IMG/VR virus record: IMGVR_UViG_3300014325_000034
Span: 1 to 33,186 of that record
DNA length: 33,186 nt
Strand: one strand, 5' to 3'
Source of the DNA: a virus
Below, one piece after another: positions 20,244 to 27,172 of the stretch (within the stretch, counting starts at the first letter, position 1; each line of letters begins with the position of its first letter). A program made the position numbers and the translations under genes. The notes beneath the pieces are model-generated. The model had not been told where the DNA came from, did not search any database, and saw only the letters and a list, made by a program, of their open reading frames with translations.

Positions 20244-21067
20244 GCGTTCAGGCGATCACATGGGTGCTGGAGGAGGCGGTCGACGTCCGGCCGCACCTCG
20301 TGGCCACGCTGATCGGCTTGGCCAACCACGCCGACGGCGATGGCCGTAGCGCCTATCCGTCGCAGGCGACGCTCGCCCGGTACACCCGCAAGACCCCACG
20401 GGGAGTCCGGAACGACCTGGCCCAGCTCGAAGCGGACGGTCTGATTGCCCGCGGCAACCAGAAGCTGGTGCAACACATTGCAGCGGACGAGCGACCCATT
20501 GTGTGGGATCTGCGACTGGACCGGAAGTGTGCTTCCGCTCGAACCGGGAGCGGCAACGATGACCGTGGATCTACGGAAAAATCGCAGGTCAGCGCCACGG
20601 ACGACTCCACCGGGGAGGGGTTGGCCAGGAACCACGGTTCCGCACGGAAGCCCACTTCCGGCCGGAAGTCCAGCGTCCGAGGGACCGGAAGTGGGCTTCC
20701 CGAGGGACCGGAAGTGGGCTTCCTACAAACCGTCCTTGAACCAAGTACTAAACCGTCATCATCGGGGGCGCGCGACGGCACGGTCCGGTTCGTTGTCGAC
20801 AGGCTCGGGTGCGACGACGACGACGCCCGATGGATTGTCGATCAAGTGCAAGCGCGGCACGCCCCGCGGCGGATCGCCGGCTACGTCCGGGGGATGTCCC
20901 ATGAAGACCTCGCCACGCTGCTGGCCGAACGGCATCCGCCGCCGAGACCCGAGCCCGAGCCGGCCTGCGGCCAGTGCGGACCCAACCGGCTCGTCGAACG
21001 GGACAACCCCAACCGGCTCGTCCGCTGCCCGATCTGCCATCCCCTGCGAGAGGAGCGTGTCGCGTGA
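20240..21067 (+). CDS. phage replication initiator-like protein with internal origin, 275 aa
   Basis: Residues 3-90 form a winged-helix domain (LVATLIGLANHADGDGRSAY, PSQATLARYTRKTPRGVRND, LAQLEADGLIARG) typical of phage helicase-loader/initiator proteins. Residues 95-180 are a low-complexity Ser/Gly/Pro linker whose DNA carries the iterons at 20520-20723. The C-terminal part has an ordered helical segment and a zinc pair site CGQCG/CPIC. In phages such as lambda the origin lies inside the initiator gene in the same way. GTG 20240 overlaps the previous stop by 4 nt. Confidence 0.7.
   Translation: MSVQAITWVLEEAVDVRPHLVATLIGLANHADGDGRSAYPSQATLARYTRKTPRGVRNDLAQLEADGLIARGNQKLVQHIAADERPIVWDLRLDRKCASARTGSGNDDRGSTEKSQVSATDDSTGEGLARNHGSARKPTSGRKSSVRGTGSGLPEGPEVGFLQTVLEPSTKPSSSGARDGTVRFVVDRLGCDDDDARWIVDQVQARHAPRRIAGYVRGMSHEDLATLLAERHPPPRPEPEPACGQCGPNRLVERDNPNRLVRCPICHPLREERVA
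20520..20723. repeat. iterons inside the initiator gene, putative replication origin
   Basis: ACCGGAAGTGTGCTTCC at 20520-20536 has near-copies ACCGGAAGTGGGCTTCC at 20684-20700 and 20707-20723 (23-bp period). An inverted copy lies at 20646-20661 and a half copy CCGGAAGT at 20662-20669. Each unit is itself a near-palindrome (GGAAG-N4-CTTCC). Repeats of this type in an initiator linker mark a likely origin bound by the gene's own product. Confidence 0.7.
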
Positions 21068-21285
21068 TCGAGCCCCGCCGCCGCGTTGACCTCGCCGCCC
21101 TCGCCGCCCACCTAGCGGAGAAGATCGACGACCCCGCATCGCGGGCACTGCGCCGCAACCGCCGCAACGGGCACTCCGCCGACTGCCCGAACTGGCGCCG
21201 CCCGGTCGACCTGTGCGGGGTCTGCCGGGCCGAGGTCAACGGCCGAACCACGGAAGGGGCCGGCGATGAGCCTGACGATCGATGA
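21064..21285 (+). CDS. small Cys/His protein, 73 aa
   Basis: GTG 21064 overlaps the initiator stop. The product begins VIEPRRRVDLAALAAHLAEK and carries ADCPNWRR and CGVCRAEV, a likely zinc site. Function unknown. Its last 20 nt overlap the next gene. Confidence 0.5.
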   Translation: MIEPRRRVDLAALAAHLAEKIDDPASRALRRNRRNGHSADCPNWRRPVDLCGVCRAEVNGRTTEGAGDEPDDR

Positions 21286-21559
21286 CCCACCCGAAATCGC
21301 CGGCTGCTTCCGATGCTCACGCCCACTGGCCTGGCTGTACTCGGCCCGCACCGGCCAATGGGTCGCCTTCGCCACCACACCCGACGACATCCGGCTCCTA
21401 CGGGTCCACGAATGCCCGAGATACCCGGGCGACCGGCCGCCACCAGCGTGGCGGGACATCGTCGAGCAGCCACCGGAAGTGATCCAGGCCGGTGCCGCTC
21501 TTGTCAGGGAAGCCATAGATCGAACTACGAAAGATCACCAAGGAGGAGACCAGCAGTGA
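21266..21559 (+). CDS. hypothetical protein with a Cys pair, 97 aa
   Basis: ATG 21266 is inside the previous gene (20-nt overlap). The product has CFRCSRPLAWLYSARTGQWV and HECPRYPGDRP, suggesting a small metal site, then a helical end (EVIQAGAALVREAID). Function unknown. The AGGAGGAG ribosome site of the next gene is inside its last codons. Confidence 0.55.
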   Translation: MSLTIDDPPEIAGCFRCSRPLAWLYSARTGQWVAFATTPDDIRLLRVHECPRYPGDRPPPAWRDIVEQPPEVIQAGAALVREAIDRTTKDHQGGDQQ

Positions 21560-21819
21560 AGCGAAGGATCATCGCCGCGGCCGTGACGCTCGCCGTCGGC
21601 TCAGCGGCCGGTTGTGGAGCGAAGGCCAACGAGCCGTTCAAGGACGCACCGAGAACGGGAACGACGAACTCAACGCCCGCCGACACGATCACCATGCCGG
21701 ACGGCTTCTCGAACGTCGGCACCAAATGCGATCACGGGAACCGGATCTACGTCGTCTACCACGGCGACTCGGCGTACGCCTCGATCGCCGTCGTACCGGC
21801 CGACCCGACCTGCCGTTAA
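21556..21819 (+). CDS. probable secreted lipoprotein, 87 aa
   Basis: GTG 21556 has AGGAGGAG 9 nt upstream. A basic start (VKRRII) and hydrophobic run end at SAAGC near residue 20, a tolerable lipobox. The mature part is small with two Cys (KCDHGNRIYVVYHGDSAYAS, then DPTCR) that could form a disulfide. This resembles lipoproteins that phages encode to alter the host surface. Function unknown. Confidence 0.6.
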   Translation: MKRRIIAAAVTLAVGSAAGCGAKANEPFKDAPRTGTTNSTPADTITMPDGFSNVGTKCDHGNRIYVVYHGDSAYASIAVVPADPTCR

Positions 21820-21845
21820 CAACCCCCATCCCAGGAGGAGAGATC

Positions 21846-22493
21846 ATGTTCGGCAGAACCAAGAGCACCACCGAGCCCGCCGCACCCGTAGCGGCACCGC
21901 GCGGCGGCATCAACCTCACCAAGGGCGGAGCGCCGGTAAGGCTCACCAAGACCGCCACGGTCACGGCGACCGCGTCCTGGTCGTCGAGCACCGACTACGA
22001 CCTCTACGCGATCGTCGTCCACCGCGCCGGGGAGTTCACCTACGTCGCGAACTTCGGTGCCGAGGGCGTGCCGGCGTGCTCGAAATACCGCGGCGTGCAA
22101 CTAGGCGCCGATGTTGGGCGCGCCGCCGGCGGCGCGGGGACGGCCGAGGAGACGCTCACGATCAGCTTCGACGACTCGGTCCTTGCGGTCGTGCCCGTGG
22201 CGTACTCCGCGCAGTCGAACGGCTCCGGGTCGTTTCGCCGCTACCGGGTCTCACTCGCGGTAGACAACGGCGCGGGCGAGCGGGTCACGGTCGACGCCTC
22301 GAACGCGAACCGTGACGATGCGGTCTACACCTGCGTCCCGGCAGTGATCTACAACCGGCCGGACGGCGTGGTCGTCGAGTACCTGGAGGCGTACAGCGCG
22401 CGGGGTTCGGAAGACCGACCCGCAGTGAAGGTGCTCCCGGACGGCCGGGTCGAGGTCCAGATGGATGCTGGCCCACGTAACGACTACAAGTAG
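21846..22493 (+). CDS. TerD-like protein, 215 aa
   Basis: ATG 21846 follows AGGAGGAG by about 7 nt. After a 20-residue linker come INLTKGGAPVRLTKTATVTA, WSSSTDYDLYAIVVHRAG and later TLTISFDDSVLAVVPVAYSA. The order and the N-L-T-K-G-G opening match the TerD/CABP beta-sandwich family linked to tellurium resistance and stress in actinobacteria. In phages its role is unknown. It is set off by a 26-nt gap and a terminator-like hairpin, so it may be separately expressed. Confidence 0.7.
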   Translation: MFGRTKSTTEPAAPVAAPRGGINLTKGGAPVRLTKTATVTATASWSSSTDYDLYAIVVHRAGEFTYVANFGAEGVPACSKYRGVQLGADVGRAAGGAGTAEETLTISFDDSVLAVVPVAYSAQSNGSGSFRRYRVSLAVDNGAGERVTVDASNANRDDAVYTCVPAVIYNRPDGVVVEYLEAYSARGSEDRPAVKVLPDGRVEVQMDAGPRNDYK

Positions 22494-22508
22494 CCGCTCG
22501 GCGTGGAC

Positions 22509-22537
22509 GGGCCGGGCGTCCCGTATCCGCCCGGCCC
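22509..22537 (+). terminator. 10-bp GC hairpin after the TerD-like gene
   Basis: GGGCCGGGCG at 22509-22518 pairs perfectly with CGCCCGGCCC at 22528-22537 around a 9-nt loop, starting 16 nt after the stop codon. GCTT follows but there is no long U-run. It is the best terminator candidate between the two halves of the early block. Confidence 0.65.
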
Positions 22538-22562
22538 GCTTGATCAAGAGTAGGGGAGATCC

Positions 22563-22847
22563 ATGACCACCACACACCGAACCAGCCTCAACGGCATGGT
22601 CGCCCAAGCAGTGGCCCGGGAGCGGAGAGAACGCGCCGACAAGCGATGGAAGACGGCAGGCCGCTGGCTCGCCGAAGCGACCGCCGTGCTGGCCGCCGGC
22701 TGGCTGCTCATGCTCGGCGTGGGCGTGATCCGGCACGACTGGATCCACACCTGCCCCACCGTCGCCTACCCACCCGCGGTCCTGCTCGCCGCCCTCACCT
22801 CGGCGCTGGCCCGGATGTTGCGACTGGCGAGCGGGGGCAGGCCGTGA
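22563..22847 (+). CDS. two-pass membrane protein, 94 aa
   Basis: ATG 22563 follows GGGGAGAT. A basic helix (GMVAQAVARERRERADKRWK) precedes two hydrophobic segments (AVLAAGWLLMLGVGVI and AVLLAALTSALARML) joined by a short loop with one Cys. It is likely an inner-membrane protein with basic ends inside. No family is recognised. Confidence 0.55.
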   Translation: MTTTHRTSLNGMVAQAVARERRERADKRWKTAGRWLAEATAVLAAGWLLMLGVGVIRHDWIHTCPTVAYPPAVLLAALTSALARMLRLASGGRP

Positions 22848-23071
22848 CCTGGCGACACTCCACCCGGTGCGAAGCCGGAGCATGCCTCGAAGCCAACGGA
22901 CCCTGGACCAAATCCACCTACAGCAGCGAGTCGTTCAACTGCGTCCAGGCCCGACAGGACGGCACGGTGCTCGTCAGGGACTCCAAACTCGGGGATCGGT
23001 CCCCGGTGTTGGAGTTCGAGGCCGGGGTGTGGGTCGAGTTCGTGGACTGGCTGAAAGGCGAAGGATCATGA
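22844..23071 (+). CDS. DUF397 protein, 75 aa
   Basis: GTG 22844 overlaps the previous stop. Residues 20-72 carry WTKSTYSSESFNCVQARQDG, VLVRDSKL and VLEFEAGVWVEFVDWL. These are the DUF397 signature (W-x-K-S-[ST]-Y-S, N-C-V, V-R-D-S-K, W-x-x-F). In actinobacterial chromosomes DUF397 proteins pair with XRE/DUF5753 regulators in a control of differentiation. None of that type is nearby, so this may be a phage-borne orphan. Confidence 0.85.
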   Translation: MTWRHSTRCEAGACLEANGPWTKSTYSSESFNCVQARQDGTVLVRDSKLGDRSPVLEFEAGVWVEFVDWLKGEGS

Positions 23072-23637
23072 GCGATTTGGATGGCGTAGCCGGGGAGCCG
23101 GAGGCGACAACCGAAGAAGCCCCTCAGGTCGCCGTCACCGATTCGCCTACCCAAGTACCCGTACCTGACCCCACCGAGCCCGTAGTGGCGATCCTGGCGG
23201 GCGGAGCGCTGGTCTCCGCCGAGGCTGTGGCCCGCGCTTTCCATGAGACGTACGAGCGGCTCGCTCCGTCGTTCAGTTACGAGACCCGCAAGGCGTCGGC
23301 GGTGCCGTGGGAGCAGGTGCCGGAGAACAACCGGGCGTTGATGACGGCGGTCGCGGCGGAGGTCGCTCCTCTGGTAGCCGCACAAGCCCTGCGCTCGGCG
23401 TACTGGAAGCTCCGCGAGCACGCCTCCAGCTACCGGGGTGCCGACGCGTTCCGGAGGGTCGTCGAGCGGTACGAGGCGTCCGATCGGGATGAGCGGCTGT
23501 ACCGGGGTGTGGTGATCGACGAGTGGTACGCCCGGGGGATCGAGGCGGCGGCCAGGGATGTGGCCGAGTTGCTCGGCATCGAGGAGTACGACATCGAGGG
23601 CGAGCGCGCCGACGAGCTGGAGGCCGGCCGTGGCTGA
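23068..23637 (+). CDS. actinophage protein with conserved AFHETYERLAP motif, 189 aa
   Basis: ATG 23068 overlaps the previous stop (ATGA). A 45-residue disordered N-terminus contains copy 2 of the two-hairpin element (VAGEPEATTEEAP). The core AFHETYERLAPSFSYETRKA, VPWEQVPENNRALMTAV and VAPLVAAQALRSAYW is a recurring actinophage module. The tail RADELEAGRG resembles that of the next gene. Function unknown. Confidence 0.65.
   Translation: MSDLDGVAGEPEATTEEAPQVAVTDSPTQVPVPDPTEPVVAILAGGALVSAEAVARAFHETYERLAPSFSYETRKASAVPWEQVPENNRALMTAVAAEVAPLVAAQALRSAYWKLREHASSYRGADAFRRVVERYEASDRDERLYRGVVIDEWYARGIEAAARDVAELLGIEEYDIEGERADELEAGRG
23082..23109 (+). repeat. two-hairpin RNA element, copy 2
   Basis: Hairpin 1 is UGGC-GTA-GCCG (82-92, last pair a wobble), hairpin 2 is GCC-GGA-GGC (97-105) and tail GACA. 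It lies 14 nt inside the start of the 189-aa gene. The hairpin 1 bases differ from copy 1 but still pair. Confidence 0.55.
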
Positions 23638-23932
23638 CACCGAGATCACCCGTGAGGTCATGGACGCGGCGATCAGCGCCGACGTAGCCCATGGCCTTGC
23701 CGCTCACCCGGACGGGCGGGGGCACTACGTCCAATGCTGCCTGGAGGCTGGGCTACGGGCGGTTGCTCCGCTGATCGCCGCACAGGCCCTGCGCCAGGCC
23801 GCCGACGAGATACGCAGCCACATCTCCGCCCCGCGTGCCCGCGTCGTCGCTGCCGACGTGCCGCTCGACGTGGCGGCCGGGATCGTCGAGCGGCGCGCCG
23901 ACGAGCTGGAGCGGGGGACCGACCATGGCTGA
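23630..23932 (+). CDS. hypothetical protein, paralogous to upstream gene in part, 100 aa
   Basis: GTG 23630 overlaps the previous stop by 8 nt. VAPLIAAQALRQAADEIRSH matches VAPLVAAQALRSAYWKLREH of the upstream gene. Both end in RADELE, so they look like a partial duplication. The end (ERGTDHG) repeats in the following gene (ERGTDQ). Function unknown. Confidence 0.55.
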   Translation: MADTEITREVMDAAISADVAHGLAAHPDGRGHYVQCCLEAGLRAVAPLIAAQALRQAADEIRSHISAPRARVVAADVPLDVAAGIVERRADELERGTDHG

Positions 23933-24281
23933 CGATGACCGCGCCACTACCCCGAAGCCCGGCAAGCCGCGCGACACCCGCTGGACGTGGCAGTCGAACA
24001 GCAACGACCTGCGGGTCGGCTACATGGCCGTTGACGGCCGCATGTCGATCACCGACCTGATCGAGTACATGGCCACCGTCGCCCCCGGCGTTGACCCGGC
24101 GGACATCCACATCAACTGGTCGACGGTGACGTGGACCCGGCCGGCGAACGCCGACGAGTTGGCGCAGCGGCGGGCGGCGATCGCCCGTCACGATGCGCGC
24201 CACGAGGCGTGGGAGCGGGAGACCCTTGCCCGACTGCTGGCCAAGTACGGGGACCCGCTGGAGCGGGGGACCGACCAGTGA
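23925..24281 (+). CDS. hypothetical protein, 118 aa
   Basis: ATG 23925 overlaps the previous stop by 8 nt. The product has a disordered start, a beta/alpha centre (LRVGYMAVDGRMSITDLIEY) and a helical basic end (ARHEAWERETLARLLAKYGD). No family is recognised. Confidence 0.5.
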   Translation: MADDDRATTPKPGKPRDTRWTWQSNSNDLRVGYMAVDGRMSITDLIEYMATVAPGVDPADIHINWSTVTWTRPANADELAQRRAAIARHDARHEAWERETLARLLAKYGDPLERGTDQ

Positions 24282-24574
24282 CCGCACCATCGGCCGACGA
24301 TCGTCCAACCCCGGAGGAGTTCGCCGCCTTCGATGCCGCCCTGGCAACCCTGCGAGGTGACGGGGCTGCCGGCGGGCACGTGTACCTGTCGACAGCCTGT
24401 TACCACGGTGAGCACGGCTACTGCGCGGCGATGACCGGCTGGCAGGGGGAGAAACGCCCAGGTCAGTGCAAGTTCTGCGAGGCGCGCTGCGTCTGCGCCG
24501 AGTGCGATCACGGCGGCGCCCCAGCCACCCCGGCGTCAGCCGGAGAGCCGAAGGCGACAAATGAAGGGGGTTGA
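24278..24574 (+). CDS. Cys-rich actinophage protein, 98 aa
   Basis: GTG 24278 overlaps the previous stop by 4 nt. The centre has TACYHGEHGYCAAMTGW, GQCKFCEARCVCAECDH: six or more Cys with His, likely binding zinc. Similar Cys-rich proteins recur in actinophages. The last residues (ASAGEPKATNEGG) are coded by copy 3 of the two-hairpin element. Confidence 0.55.
   Translation: MTAPSADDRPTPEEFAAFDAALATLRGDGAAGGHVYLSTACYHGEHGYCAAMTGWQGEKRPGQCKFCEARCVCAECDHGGAPATPASAGEPKATNEGG
24530..24559 (+). repeat. two-hairpin RNA element, copy 3
   Basis: Hairpin 1 is CCGGC-GTCA-GCCGG (24530-24543), linker AGA, hairpin 2 is GCC-GAA-GGC (24547-24555) and tail GACA. The fourth pair of hairpin 1 is G-C here but C-G in copy 1, so the change is compensated. 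GAAGG is followed after 6 nt by ATG 24561, a seven-codon frame that overlaps the next gene start. Confidence 0.6.
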
Positions 24575-24576
24575 TC

Positions 24577-24795
24577 ATGCCTGACGACACCCGAGCGGAA
24601 CGCGAAGACCGCCACGGAGACCACTGGGTGCGGCGCGGGGAGTCCTGGTGGCGGGTTGAGGACCACCGCATGGTGGCCAGCACGGCTGATCTGGAGCGCG
24701 ACTACGGGCCGACCAGGGAGGGTCACGGGCCGGATTGCATCCGTCCCCGGATCGAGGAGATGGACCGCAATCGAAGGGATCGGGAGCGTGGCTGA
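24577..24795 (+). CDS. charged hypothetical protein, 72 aa
   Basis: ATG 24577 follows GGGGG-TTGATC and overlaps the seven-codon frame opened by copy 3. The product is rich in D, E, R and W (DDTRAEREDRHGDHWVRRGE, then SWWRVEDHR). No family is recognised. The next start overlaps its end by 8 nt. Confidence 0.5.
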   Translation: MPDDTRAEREDRHGDHWVRRGESWWRVEDHRMVASTADLERDYGPTREGHGPDCIRPRIEEMDRNRRDRERG

Positions 24796-25189
24796 CGACG
24801 CCCGTACTGAAGCCCGCCTCTGGTTCATCCAGGCACTCGTCGACCACCGCCCGGTCGGCGCCCGTTGCAAGTGCGGCGTCGGCCCGTTCGACGACGGCAA
24901 CCATGACCTGCACGTGGCCGACGCCTTGCTGTCGATGTTCCCGGACATCAGCGTCGAGAACACGACCCAGATGCCGGGCCCCGGCACCTACGCGCAGACC
25001 GACCGTCGGGTGCGGTACGGCTCACGGTTGGTGTTGCGCGGTCCGGTGGAGCCGGTCACCGAGGAGTCCCCGAAGGTCGGCCGTTGCCCCGGCTGCGATG
25101 CCGCTGATGGGGAGCGGCACGACGACGGATGCCACGGGGCGGAGTGGGGCCAGTACGCCTGGCCGGTCACCGAGGAGCGTGAGCCGTGA
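24788..25189 (+). CDS. Cys-containing hypothetical protein, 133 aa
   Basis: GTG 24788 overlaps the previous stop by 8 nt. There are CKCGVGPFDDGNHDL near residue 26 and CPGCDAADGERHDDGCHG near residue 102, giving two possible metal sites. The middle is beta-rich. Function unknown. Confidence 0.55.
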   Translation: MADDARTEARLWFIQALVDHRPVGARCKCGVGPFDDGNHDLHVADALLSMFPDISVENTTQMPGPGTYAQTDRRVRYGSRLVLRGPVEPVTEESPKVGRCPGCDAADGERHDDGCHGAEWGQYAWPVTEEREP

Positions 25190-25368
25190 ACCATCATCCG
25201 TTCCTCGCCGGCTGTCGTCGACTCGGCTGGTGGTCGGTATGCCGGTGCGGGTGGAAGTCCCGCTGGTCGTACACCACGGTCAGCGGCGCTCACCTGGCAT
25301 TCGGAACACATCTGCTGGAGTCCGCCCACGCCCCGCGGGAGTTCGAGGGATCGGAGACACCGAGATGA
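25186..25368 (+). CDS. zinc-binding-like small protein, 60 aa
   Basis: GTG 25186 overlaps the previous stop. The sequence VNHHPFLAGCRRLGWWSVCR, then CGWKSRWSYT has one Cys, a Cys pair and a His pair, with basic and aromatic residues. It probably binds metal; role unknown. Confidence 0.5.
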   Translation: MNHHPFLAGCRRLGWWSVCRCGWKSRWSYTTVSGAHLAFGTHLLESAHAPREFEGSETPR

Positions 25369-25913
25369 CCACCGAGACCTGGTACGCCCACCCCAACGAC
25401 CTGATCGGCGGCTGGTCAGTGCTGAACCGGGACCACCCGCCCAGCGGCCTCAACCGGGTCGACGACCGCGACGGACGCGAGGTGGCCACGTTCATGAGCG
25501 AGGCCGACGCGCGGCGGATCGCGGATCTCCACAACACGGAGGCGCTGTATGTGTGCGAGTCCTGCCCCGACAACGGGTGGGGATGCTGCGGCTCCTGGAA
25601 CGGCGGTGCCGACCGTCGGGCGTTCGTCGCCGGCCGGCGCCGGGAACGCGAACGCCTCGCCGCTGCCGGTCGTCTCCTCCCGGACGGAGGAGAAACCCGC
25701 ACCGAATGGGAGGTGTGGTGGCACGTCGGAGACGAGGGCGGCATCGCGCTGAGCGAGCGGCATCTCGCCTCGAGGGAGCAGGCCGAACAGCGAGGACGGA
25801 AACGGATCGGCGAGTACGCCATTACGCGGTTCACGATCCATTGCCGCGATCACCTCATCTTCGCCGATGGATCTTCGTTCACCGGCCCGTGGGTGGAGGT
25901 CACCGATGCCTGA
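25365..25913 (+). CDS. hypothetical protein with central Cys cluster, 182 aa
   Basis: ATG 25365 overlaps the previous stop by 4 nt. The N-terminal part is beta/alpha (YAHPNDLIGGWSVLNRDHPP, then VATFMSEADARRIADLHN). A CESCPDNGWGCCG cluster lies near residue 64. The C-terminal half has ITRFTIHCRDHLIFADGSS and ends GPWVEVTDA. It is joined to the next gene by the GGAGGTCACCGATGCC module. Confidence 0.55.
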   Translation: MTTETWYAHPNDLIGGWSVLNRDHPPSGLNRVDDRDGREVATFMSEADARRIADLHNTEALYVCESCPDNGWGCCGSWNGGADRRAFVAGRRRERERLAAAGRLLPDGGETRTEWEVWWHVGDEGGIALSERHLASREQAEQRGRKRIGEYAITRFTIHCRDHLIFADGSSFTGPWVEVTDA

Positions 25914-26229
25914 ACCGACGTCTCAGCAGCTGTTGGACTTGCCGCTGCCGCCGGACAACCCCTCAGGTGCGACGACGGTACGCGGCTATCTGATCAAGCT
26001 GCTGCACAACCTGTGGCGCGACGAGGCCAACTTCAACTCCAAGCGCCCGTTCGGCTACTCGGGCTGGGCGCATGACCTGTACGTCCCCATGGTCAAAGCG
26101 GGCATGGTGGCGGGGGTCTTGTCGAAGGACGGCTACGACGAGTTGGACGAGTTCGACTACAAGCCCGCTGACCGGCTCATTCTCGCTGCGATCTTGTCGT
26201 TGGGGGAGGTCACTGATGCCACCGGATGA
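25906..26229 (+). CDS. conserved-looking actinophage protein, 107 aa
   Basis: ATG 25906 overlaps the previous stop by 8 nt and has GGAGGT 6 nt upstream. GYLIKLLHNLWRDEANFNSK, RPFGYSGWAHDLYVPMVKAG and DRLILAAILSLG resemble a short protein that recurs in actinophage early regions. Function unknown. Confidence 0.6.
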   Translation: MPEPTSQQLLDLPLPPDNPSGATTVRGYLIKLLHNLWRDEANFNSKRPFGYSGWAHDLYVPMVKAGMVAGVLSKDGYDELDEFDYKPADRLILAAILSLGEVTDATG

Positions 26230-26524
26230 GCGGCCGAAGTGCGGGACGTGCGACGACATCGGGTGGGTCGACGACCCGAGCGCCTGCGGGGATCTGGAGC
26301 ACTGCTCGCCGGTGGTCCAGTGCCCTGATTGCGACCAATGGAGGGACGACGACTCGACGCTGGCCGTCCACGTCGCCGACTGGATGCCGGACGACATGGT
26401 CCTGCTCTACGCCCCACCCGAACACGACGACCCAGATCCAGACGCGTCGCTGCCCCGCCGCGCCGCGATCATCCGGCTCGCCGTAGACCCACAACCGAAG
26501 GAGGTCACCGATGCCGTCGGATGA
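26216..26524 (+). CDS. zinc-finger-like small protein, 102 aa
   Basis: ATG 26216 overlaps the previous stop by 14 nt with GGAGGT 6 nt upstream. The N-terminus has CGTCDDIGWVDDPSACGDLE and CPDCDQW, consistent with a zinc ribbon. The C-terminal half is acidic and ends AVDPQPKEVTDAVG, the tail module shared with other genes here. Function unknown. Confidence 0.5.
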   Translation: MPPDERPKCGTCDDIGWVDDPSACGDLEHCSPVVQCPDCDQWRDDDSTLAVHVADWMPDDMVLLYAPPEHDDPDPDASLPRRAAIIRLAVDPQPKEVTDAVG

Positions 26525-26723
26525 TCCAAACCGTCTGCGCCGCTACTGCCTCTGTGGCGCGTCTCTGCACGGCCGTGCCGCACCGGCCGGCCTCCACGCC
26601 GCGCTTCTGACCGCGTGGGCCGGCGTCCACCACGGGCCGGGACACGGCACCGCCACCCCGGCGCAGGCCCGCAACGCCCGGCGCCGCGCCGACCGGAAGG
26701 AGACCGCCGATGCTGCGGGATGA
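26511..26723 (+). CDS. basic hypothetical protein, 70 aa
   Basis: ATG 26511 overlaps the previous stop by 14 nt. The product is basic and Ala/Gly-rich (PNRLRRYCLCGASLHGRAAP, then HGTATPAQARNARRRADRK) with one Cys pair and several His. A small zinc or RNA-binding protein is possible. It ends KETADAAG, again in a 14-nt overlap. Confidence 0.45.
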   Translation: MPSDDPNRLRRYCLCGASLHGRAAPAGLHAALLTAWAGVHHGPGHGTATPAQARNARRRADRKETADAAG

Positions 26724-26937
26724 GCCAAGCCGGGTTCCGTTGGAGGACTACCTCGCCAGGATCGGGACCGGCTTGGTACCGCAGAGTGGCTGGGCGCTCA
26801 GCAAGGAGCGTGCCGCCGCGCTCGACGGGCAACTGAGGCGCCTGGATCGCGCTCGCAGGGTCGCTGCCCTGGAGCTACGGAACTGGACTCCCGGCCCATG
26901 GGTGGCCGTAGACCCGGTGGAGGTGAGCGATGCCTGA
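26710..26937 (+). CDS. helical hypothetical protein, 75 aa
   Basis: ATG 26710 overlaps the previous stop by 14 nt. The first 60 residues are mostly helix (VPLEDYLARIGTGLVPQSGW, then LDGQLRRLDRARRVAALEL), and the end PGPWVAVDPVEVSDA contains the shared tail module. Function unknown. Confidence 0.5.
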   Translation: MLRDEPSRVPLEDYLARIGTGLVPQSGWALSKERAAALDGQLRRLDRARRVAALELRNWTPGPWVAVDPVEVSDA

Positions 26938-27169
26938 GCCCGCCGAGTCGGCGTTGCCGACGGATCGTGTCGGCCGGGTGGCGATCGCGATGTTCACCCT
27001 ATACGTGCGCTCCTGTGAACACTTCGATGACCGATTTCCAAGCCGCACCAAGGTCGCCCGCGAGTGGCGGAGCCAGTCCGCTTTCCTCCGCGAGGGATGG
27101 CTCGCGGAGGCCCGCTACGTGCTGCGAGCTGCCGATGCGGTCGTAGACCCGCAACCGAAGGAGGACTGA
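26930..27169 (+). CDS. helical hypothetical protein, 79 aa
   Basis: ATG 26930 overlaps the previous stop by 8 nt (GGAGGTGAGCGATGCCTGA). The core VGRVAIAMFTLYVRSCEHFD, TKVAREWRSQSAFLREGW suggests two helices and a short strand. It ends VVDPQPKED, a shortened form of the shared tail. Confidence 0.5.
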   Translation: MPEPAESALPTDRVGRVAIAMFTLYVRSCEHFDDRFPSRTKVAREWRSQSAFLREGWLAEARYVLRAADAVVDPQPKED

Positions 27170-27172
27170 CCC

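Noticed and set aside
20520-20723. CRISPR array
   Set aside because: The units are irregularly spaced, one is inverted and they lie in a coding linker. Iterons explain them better.
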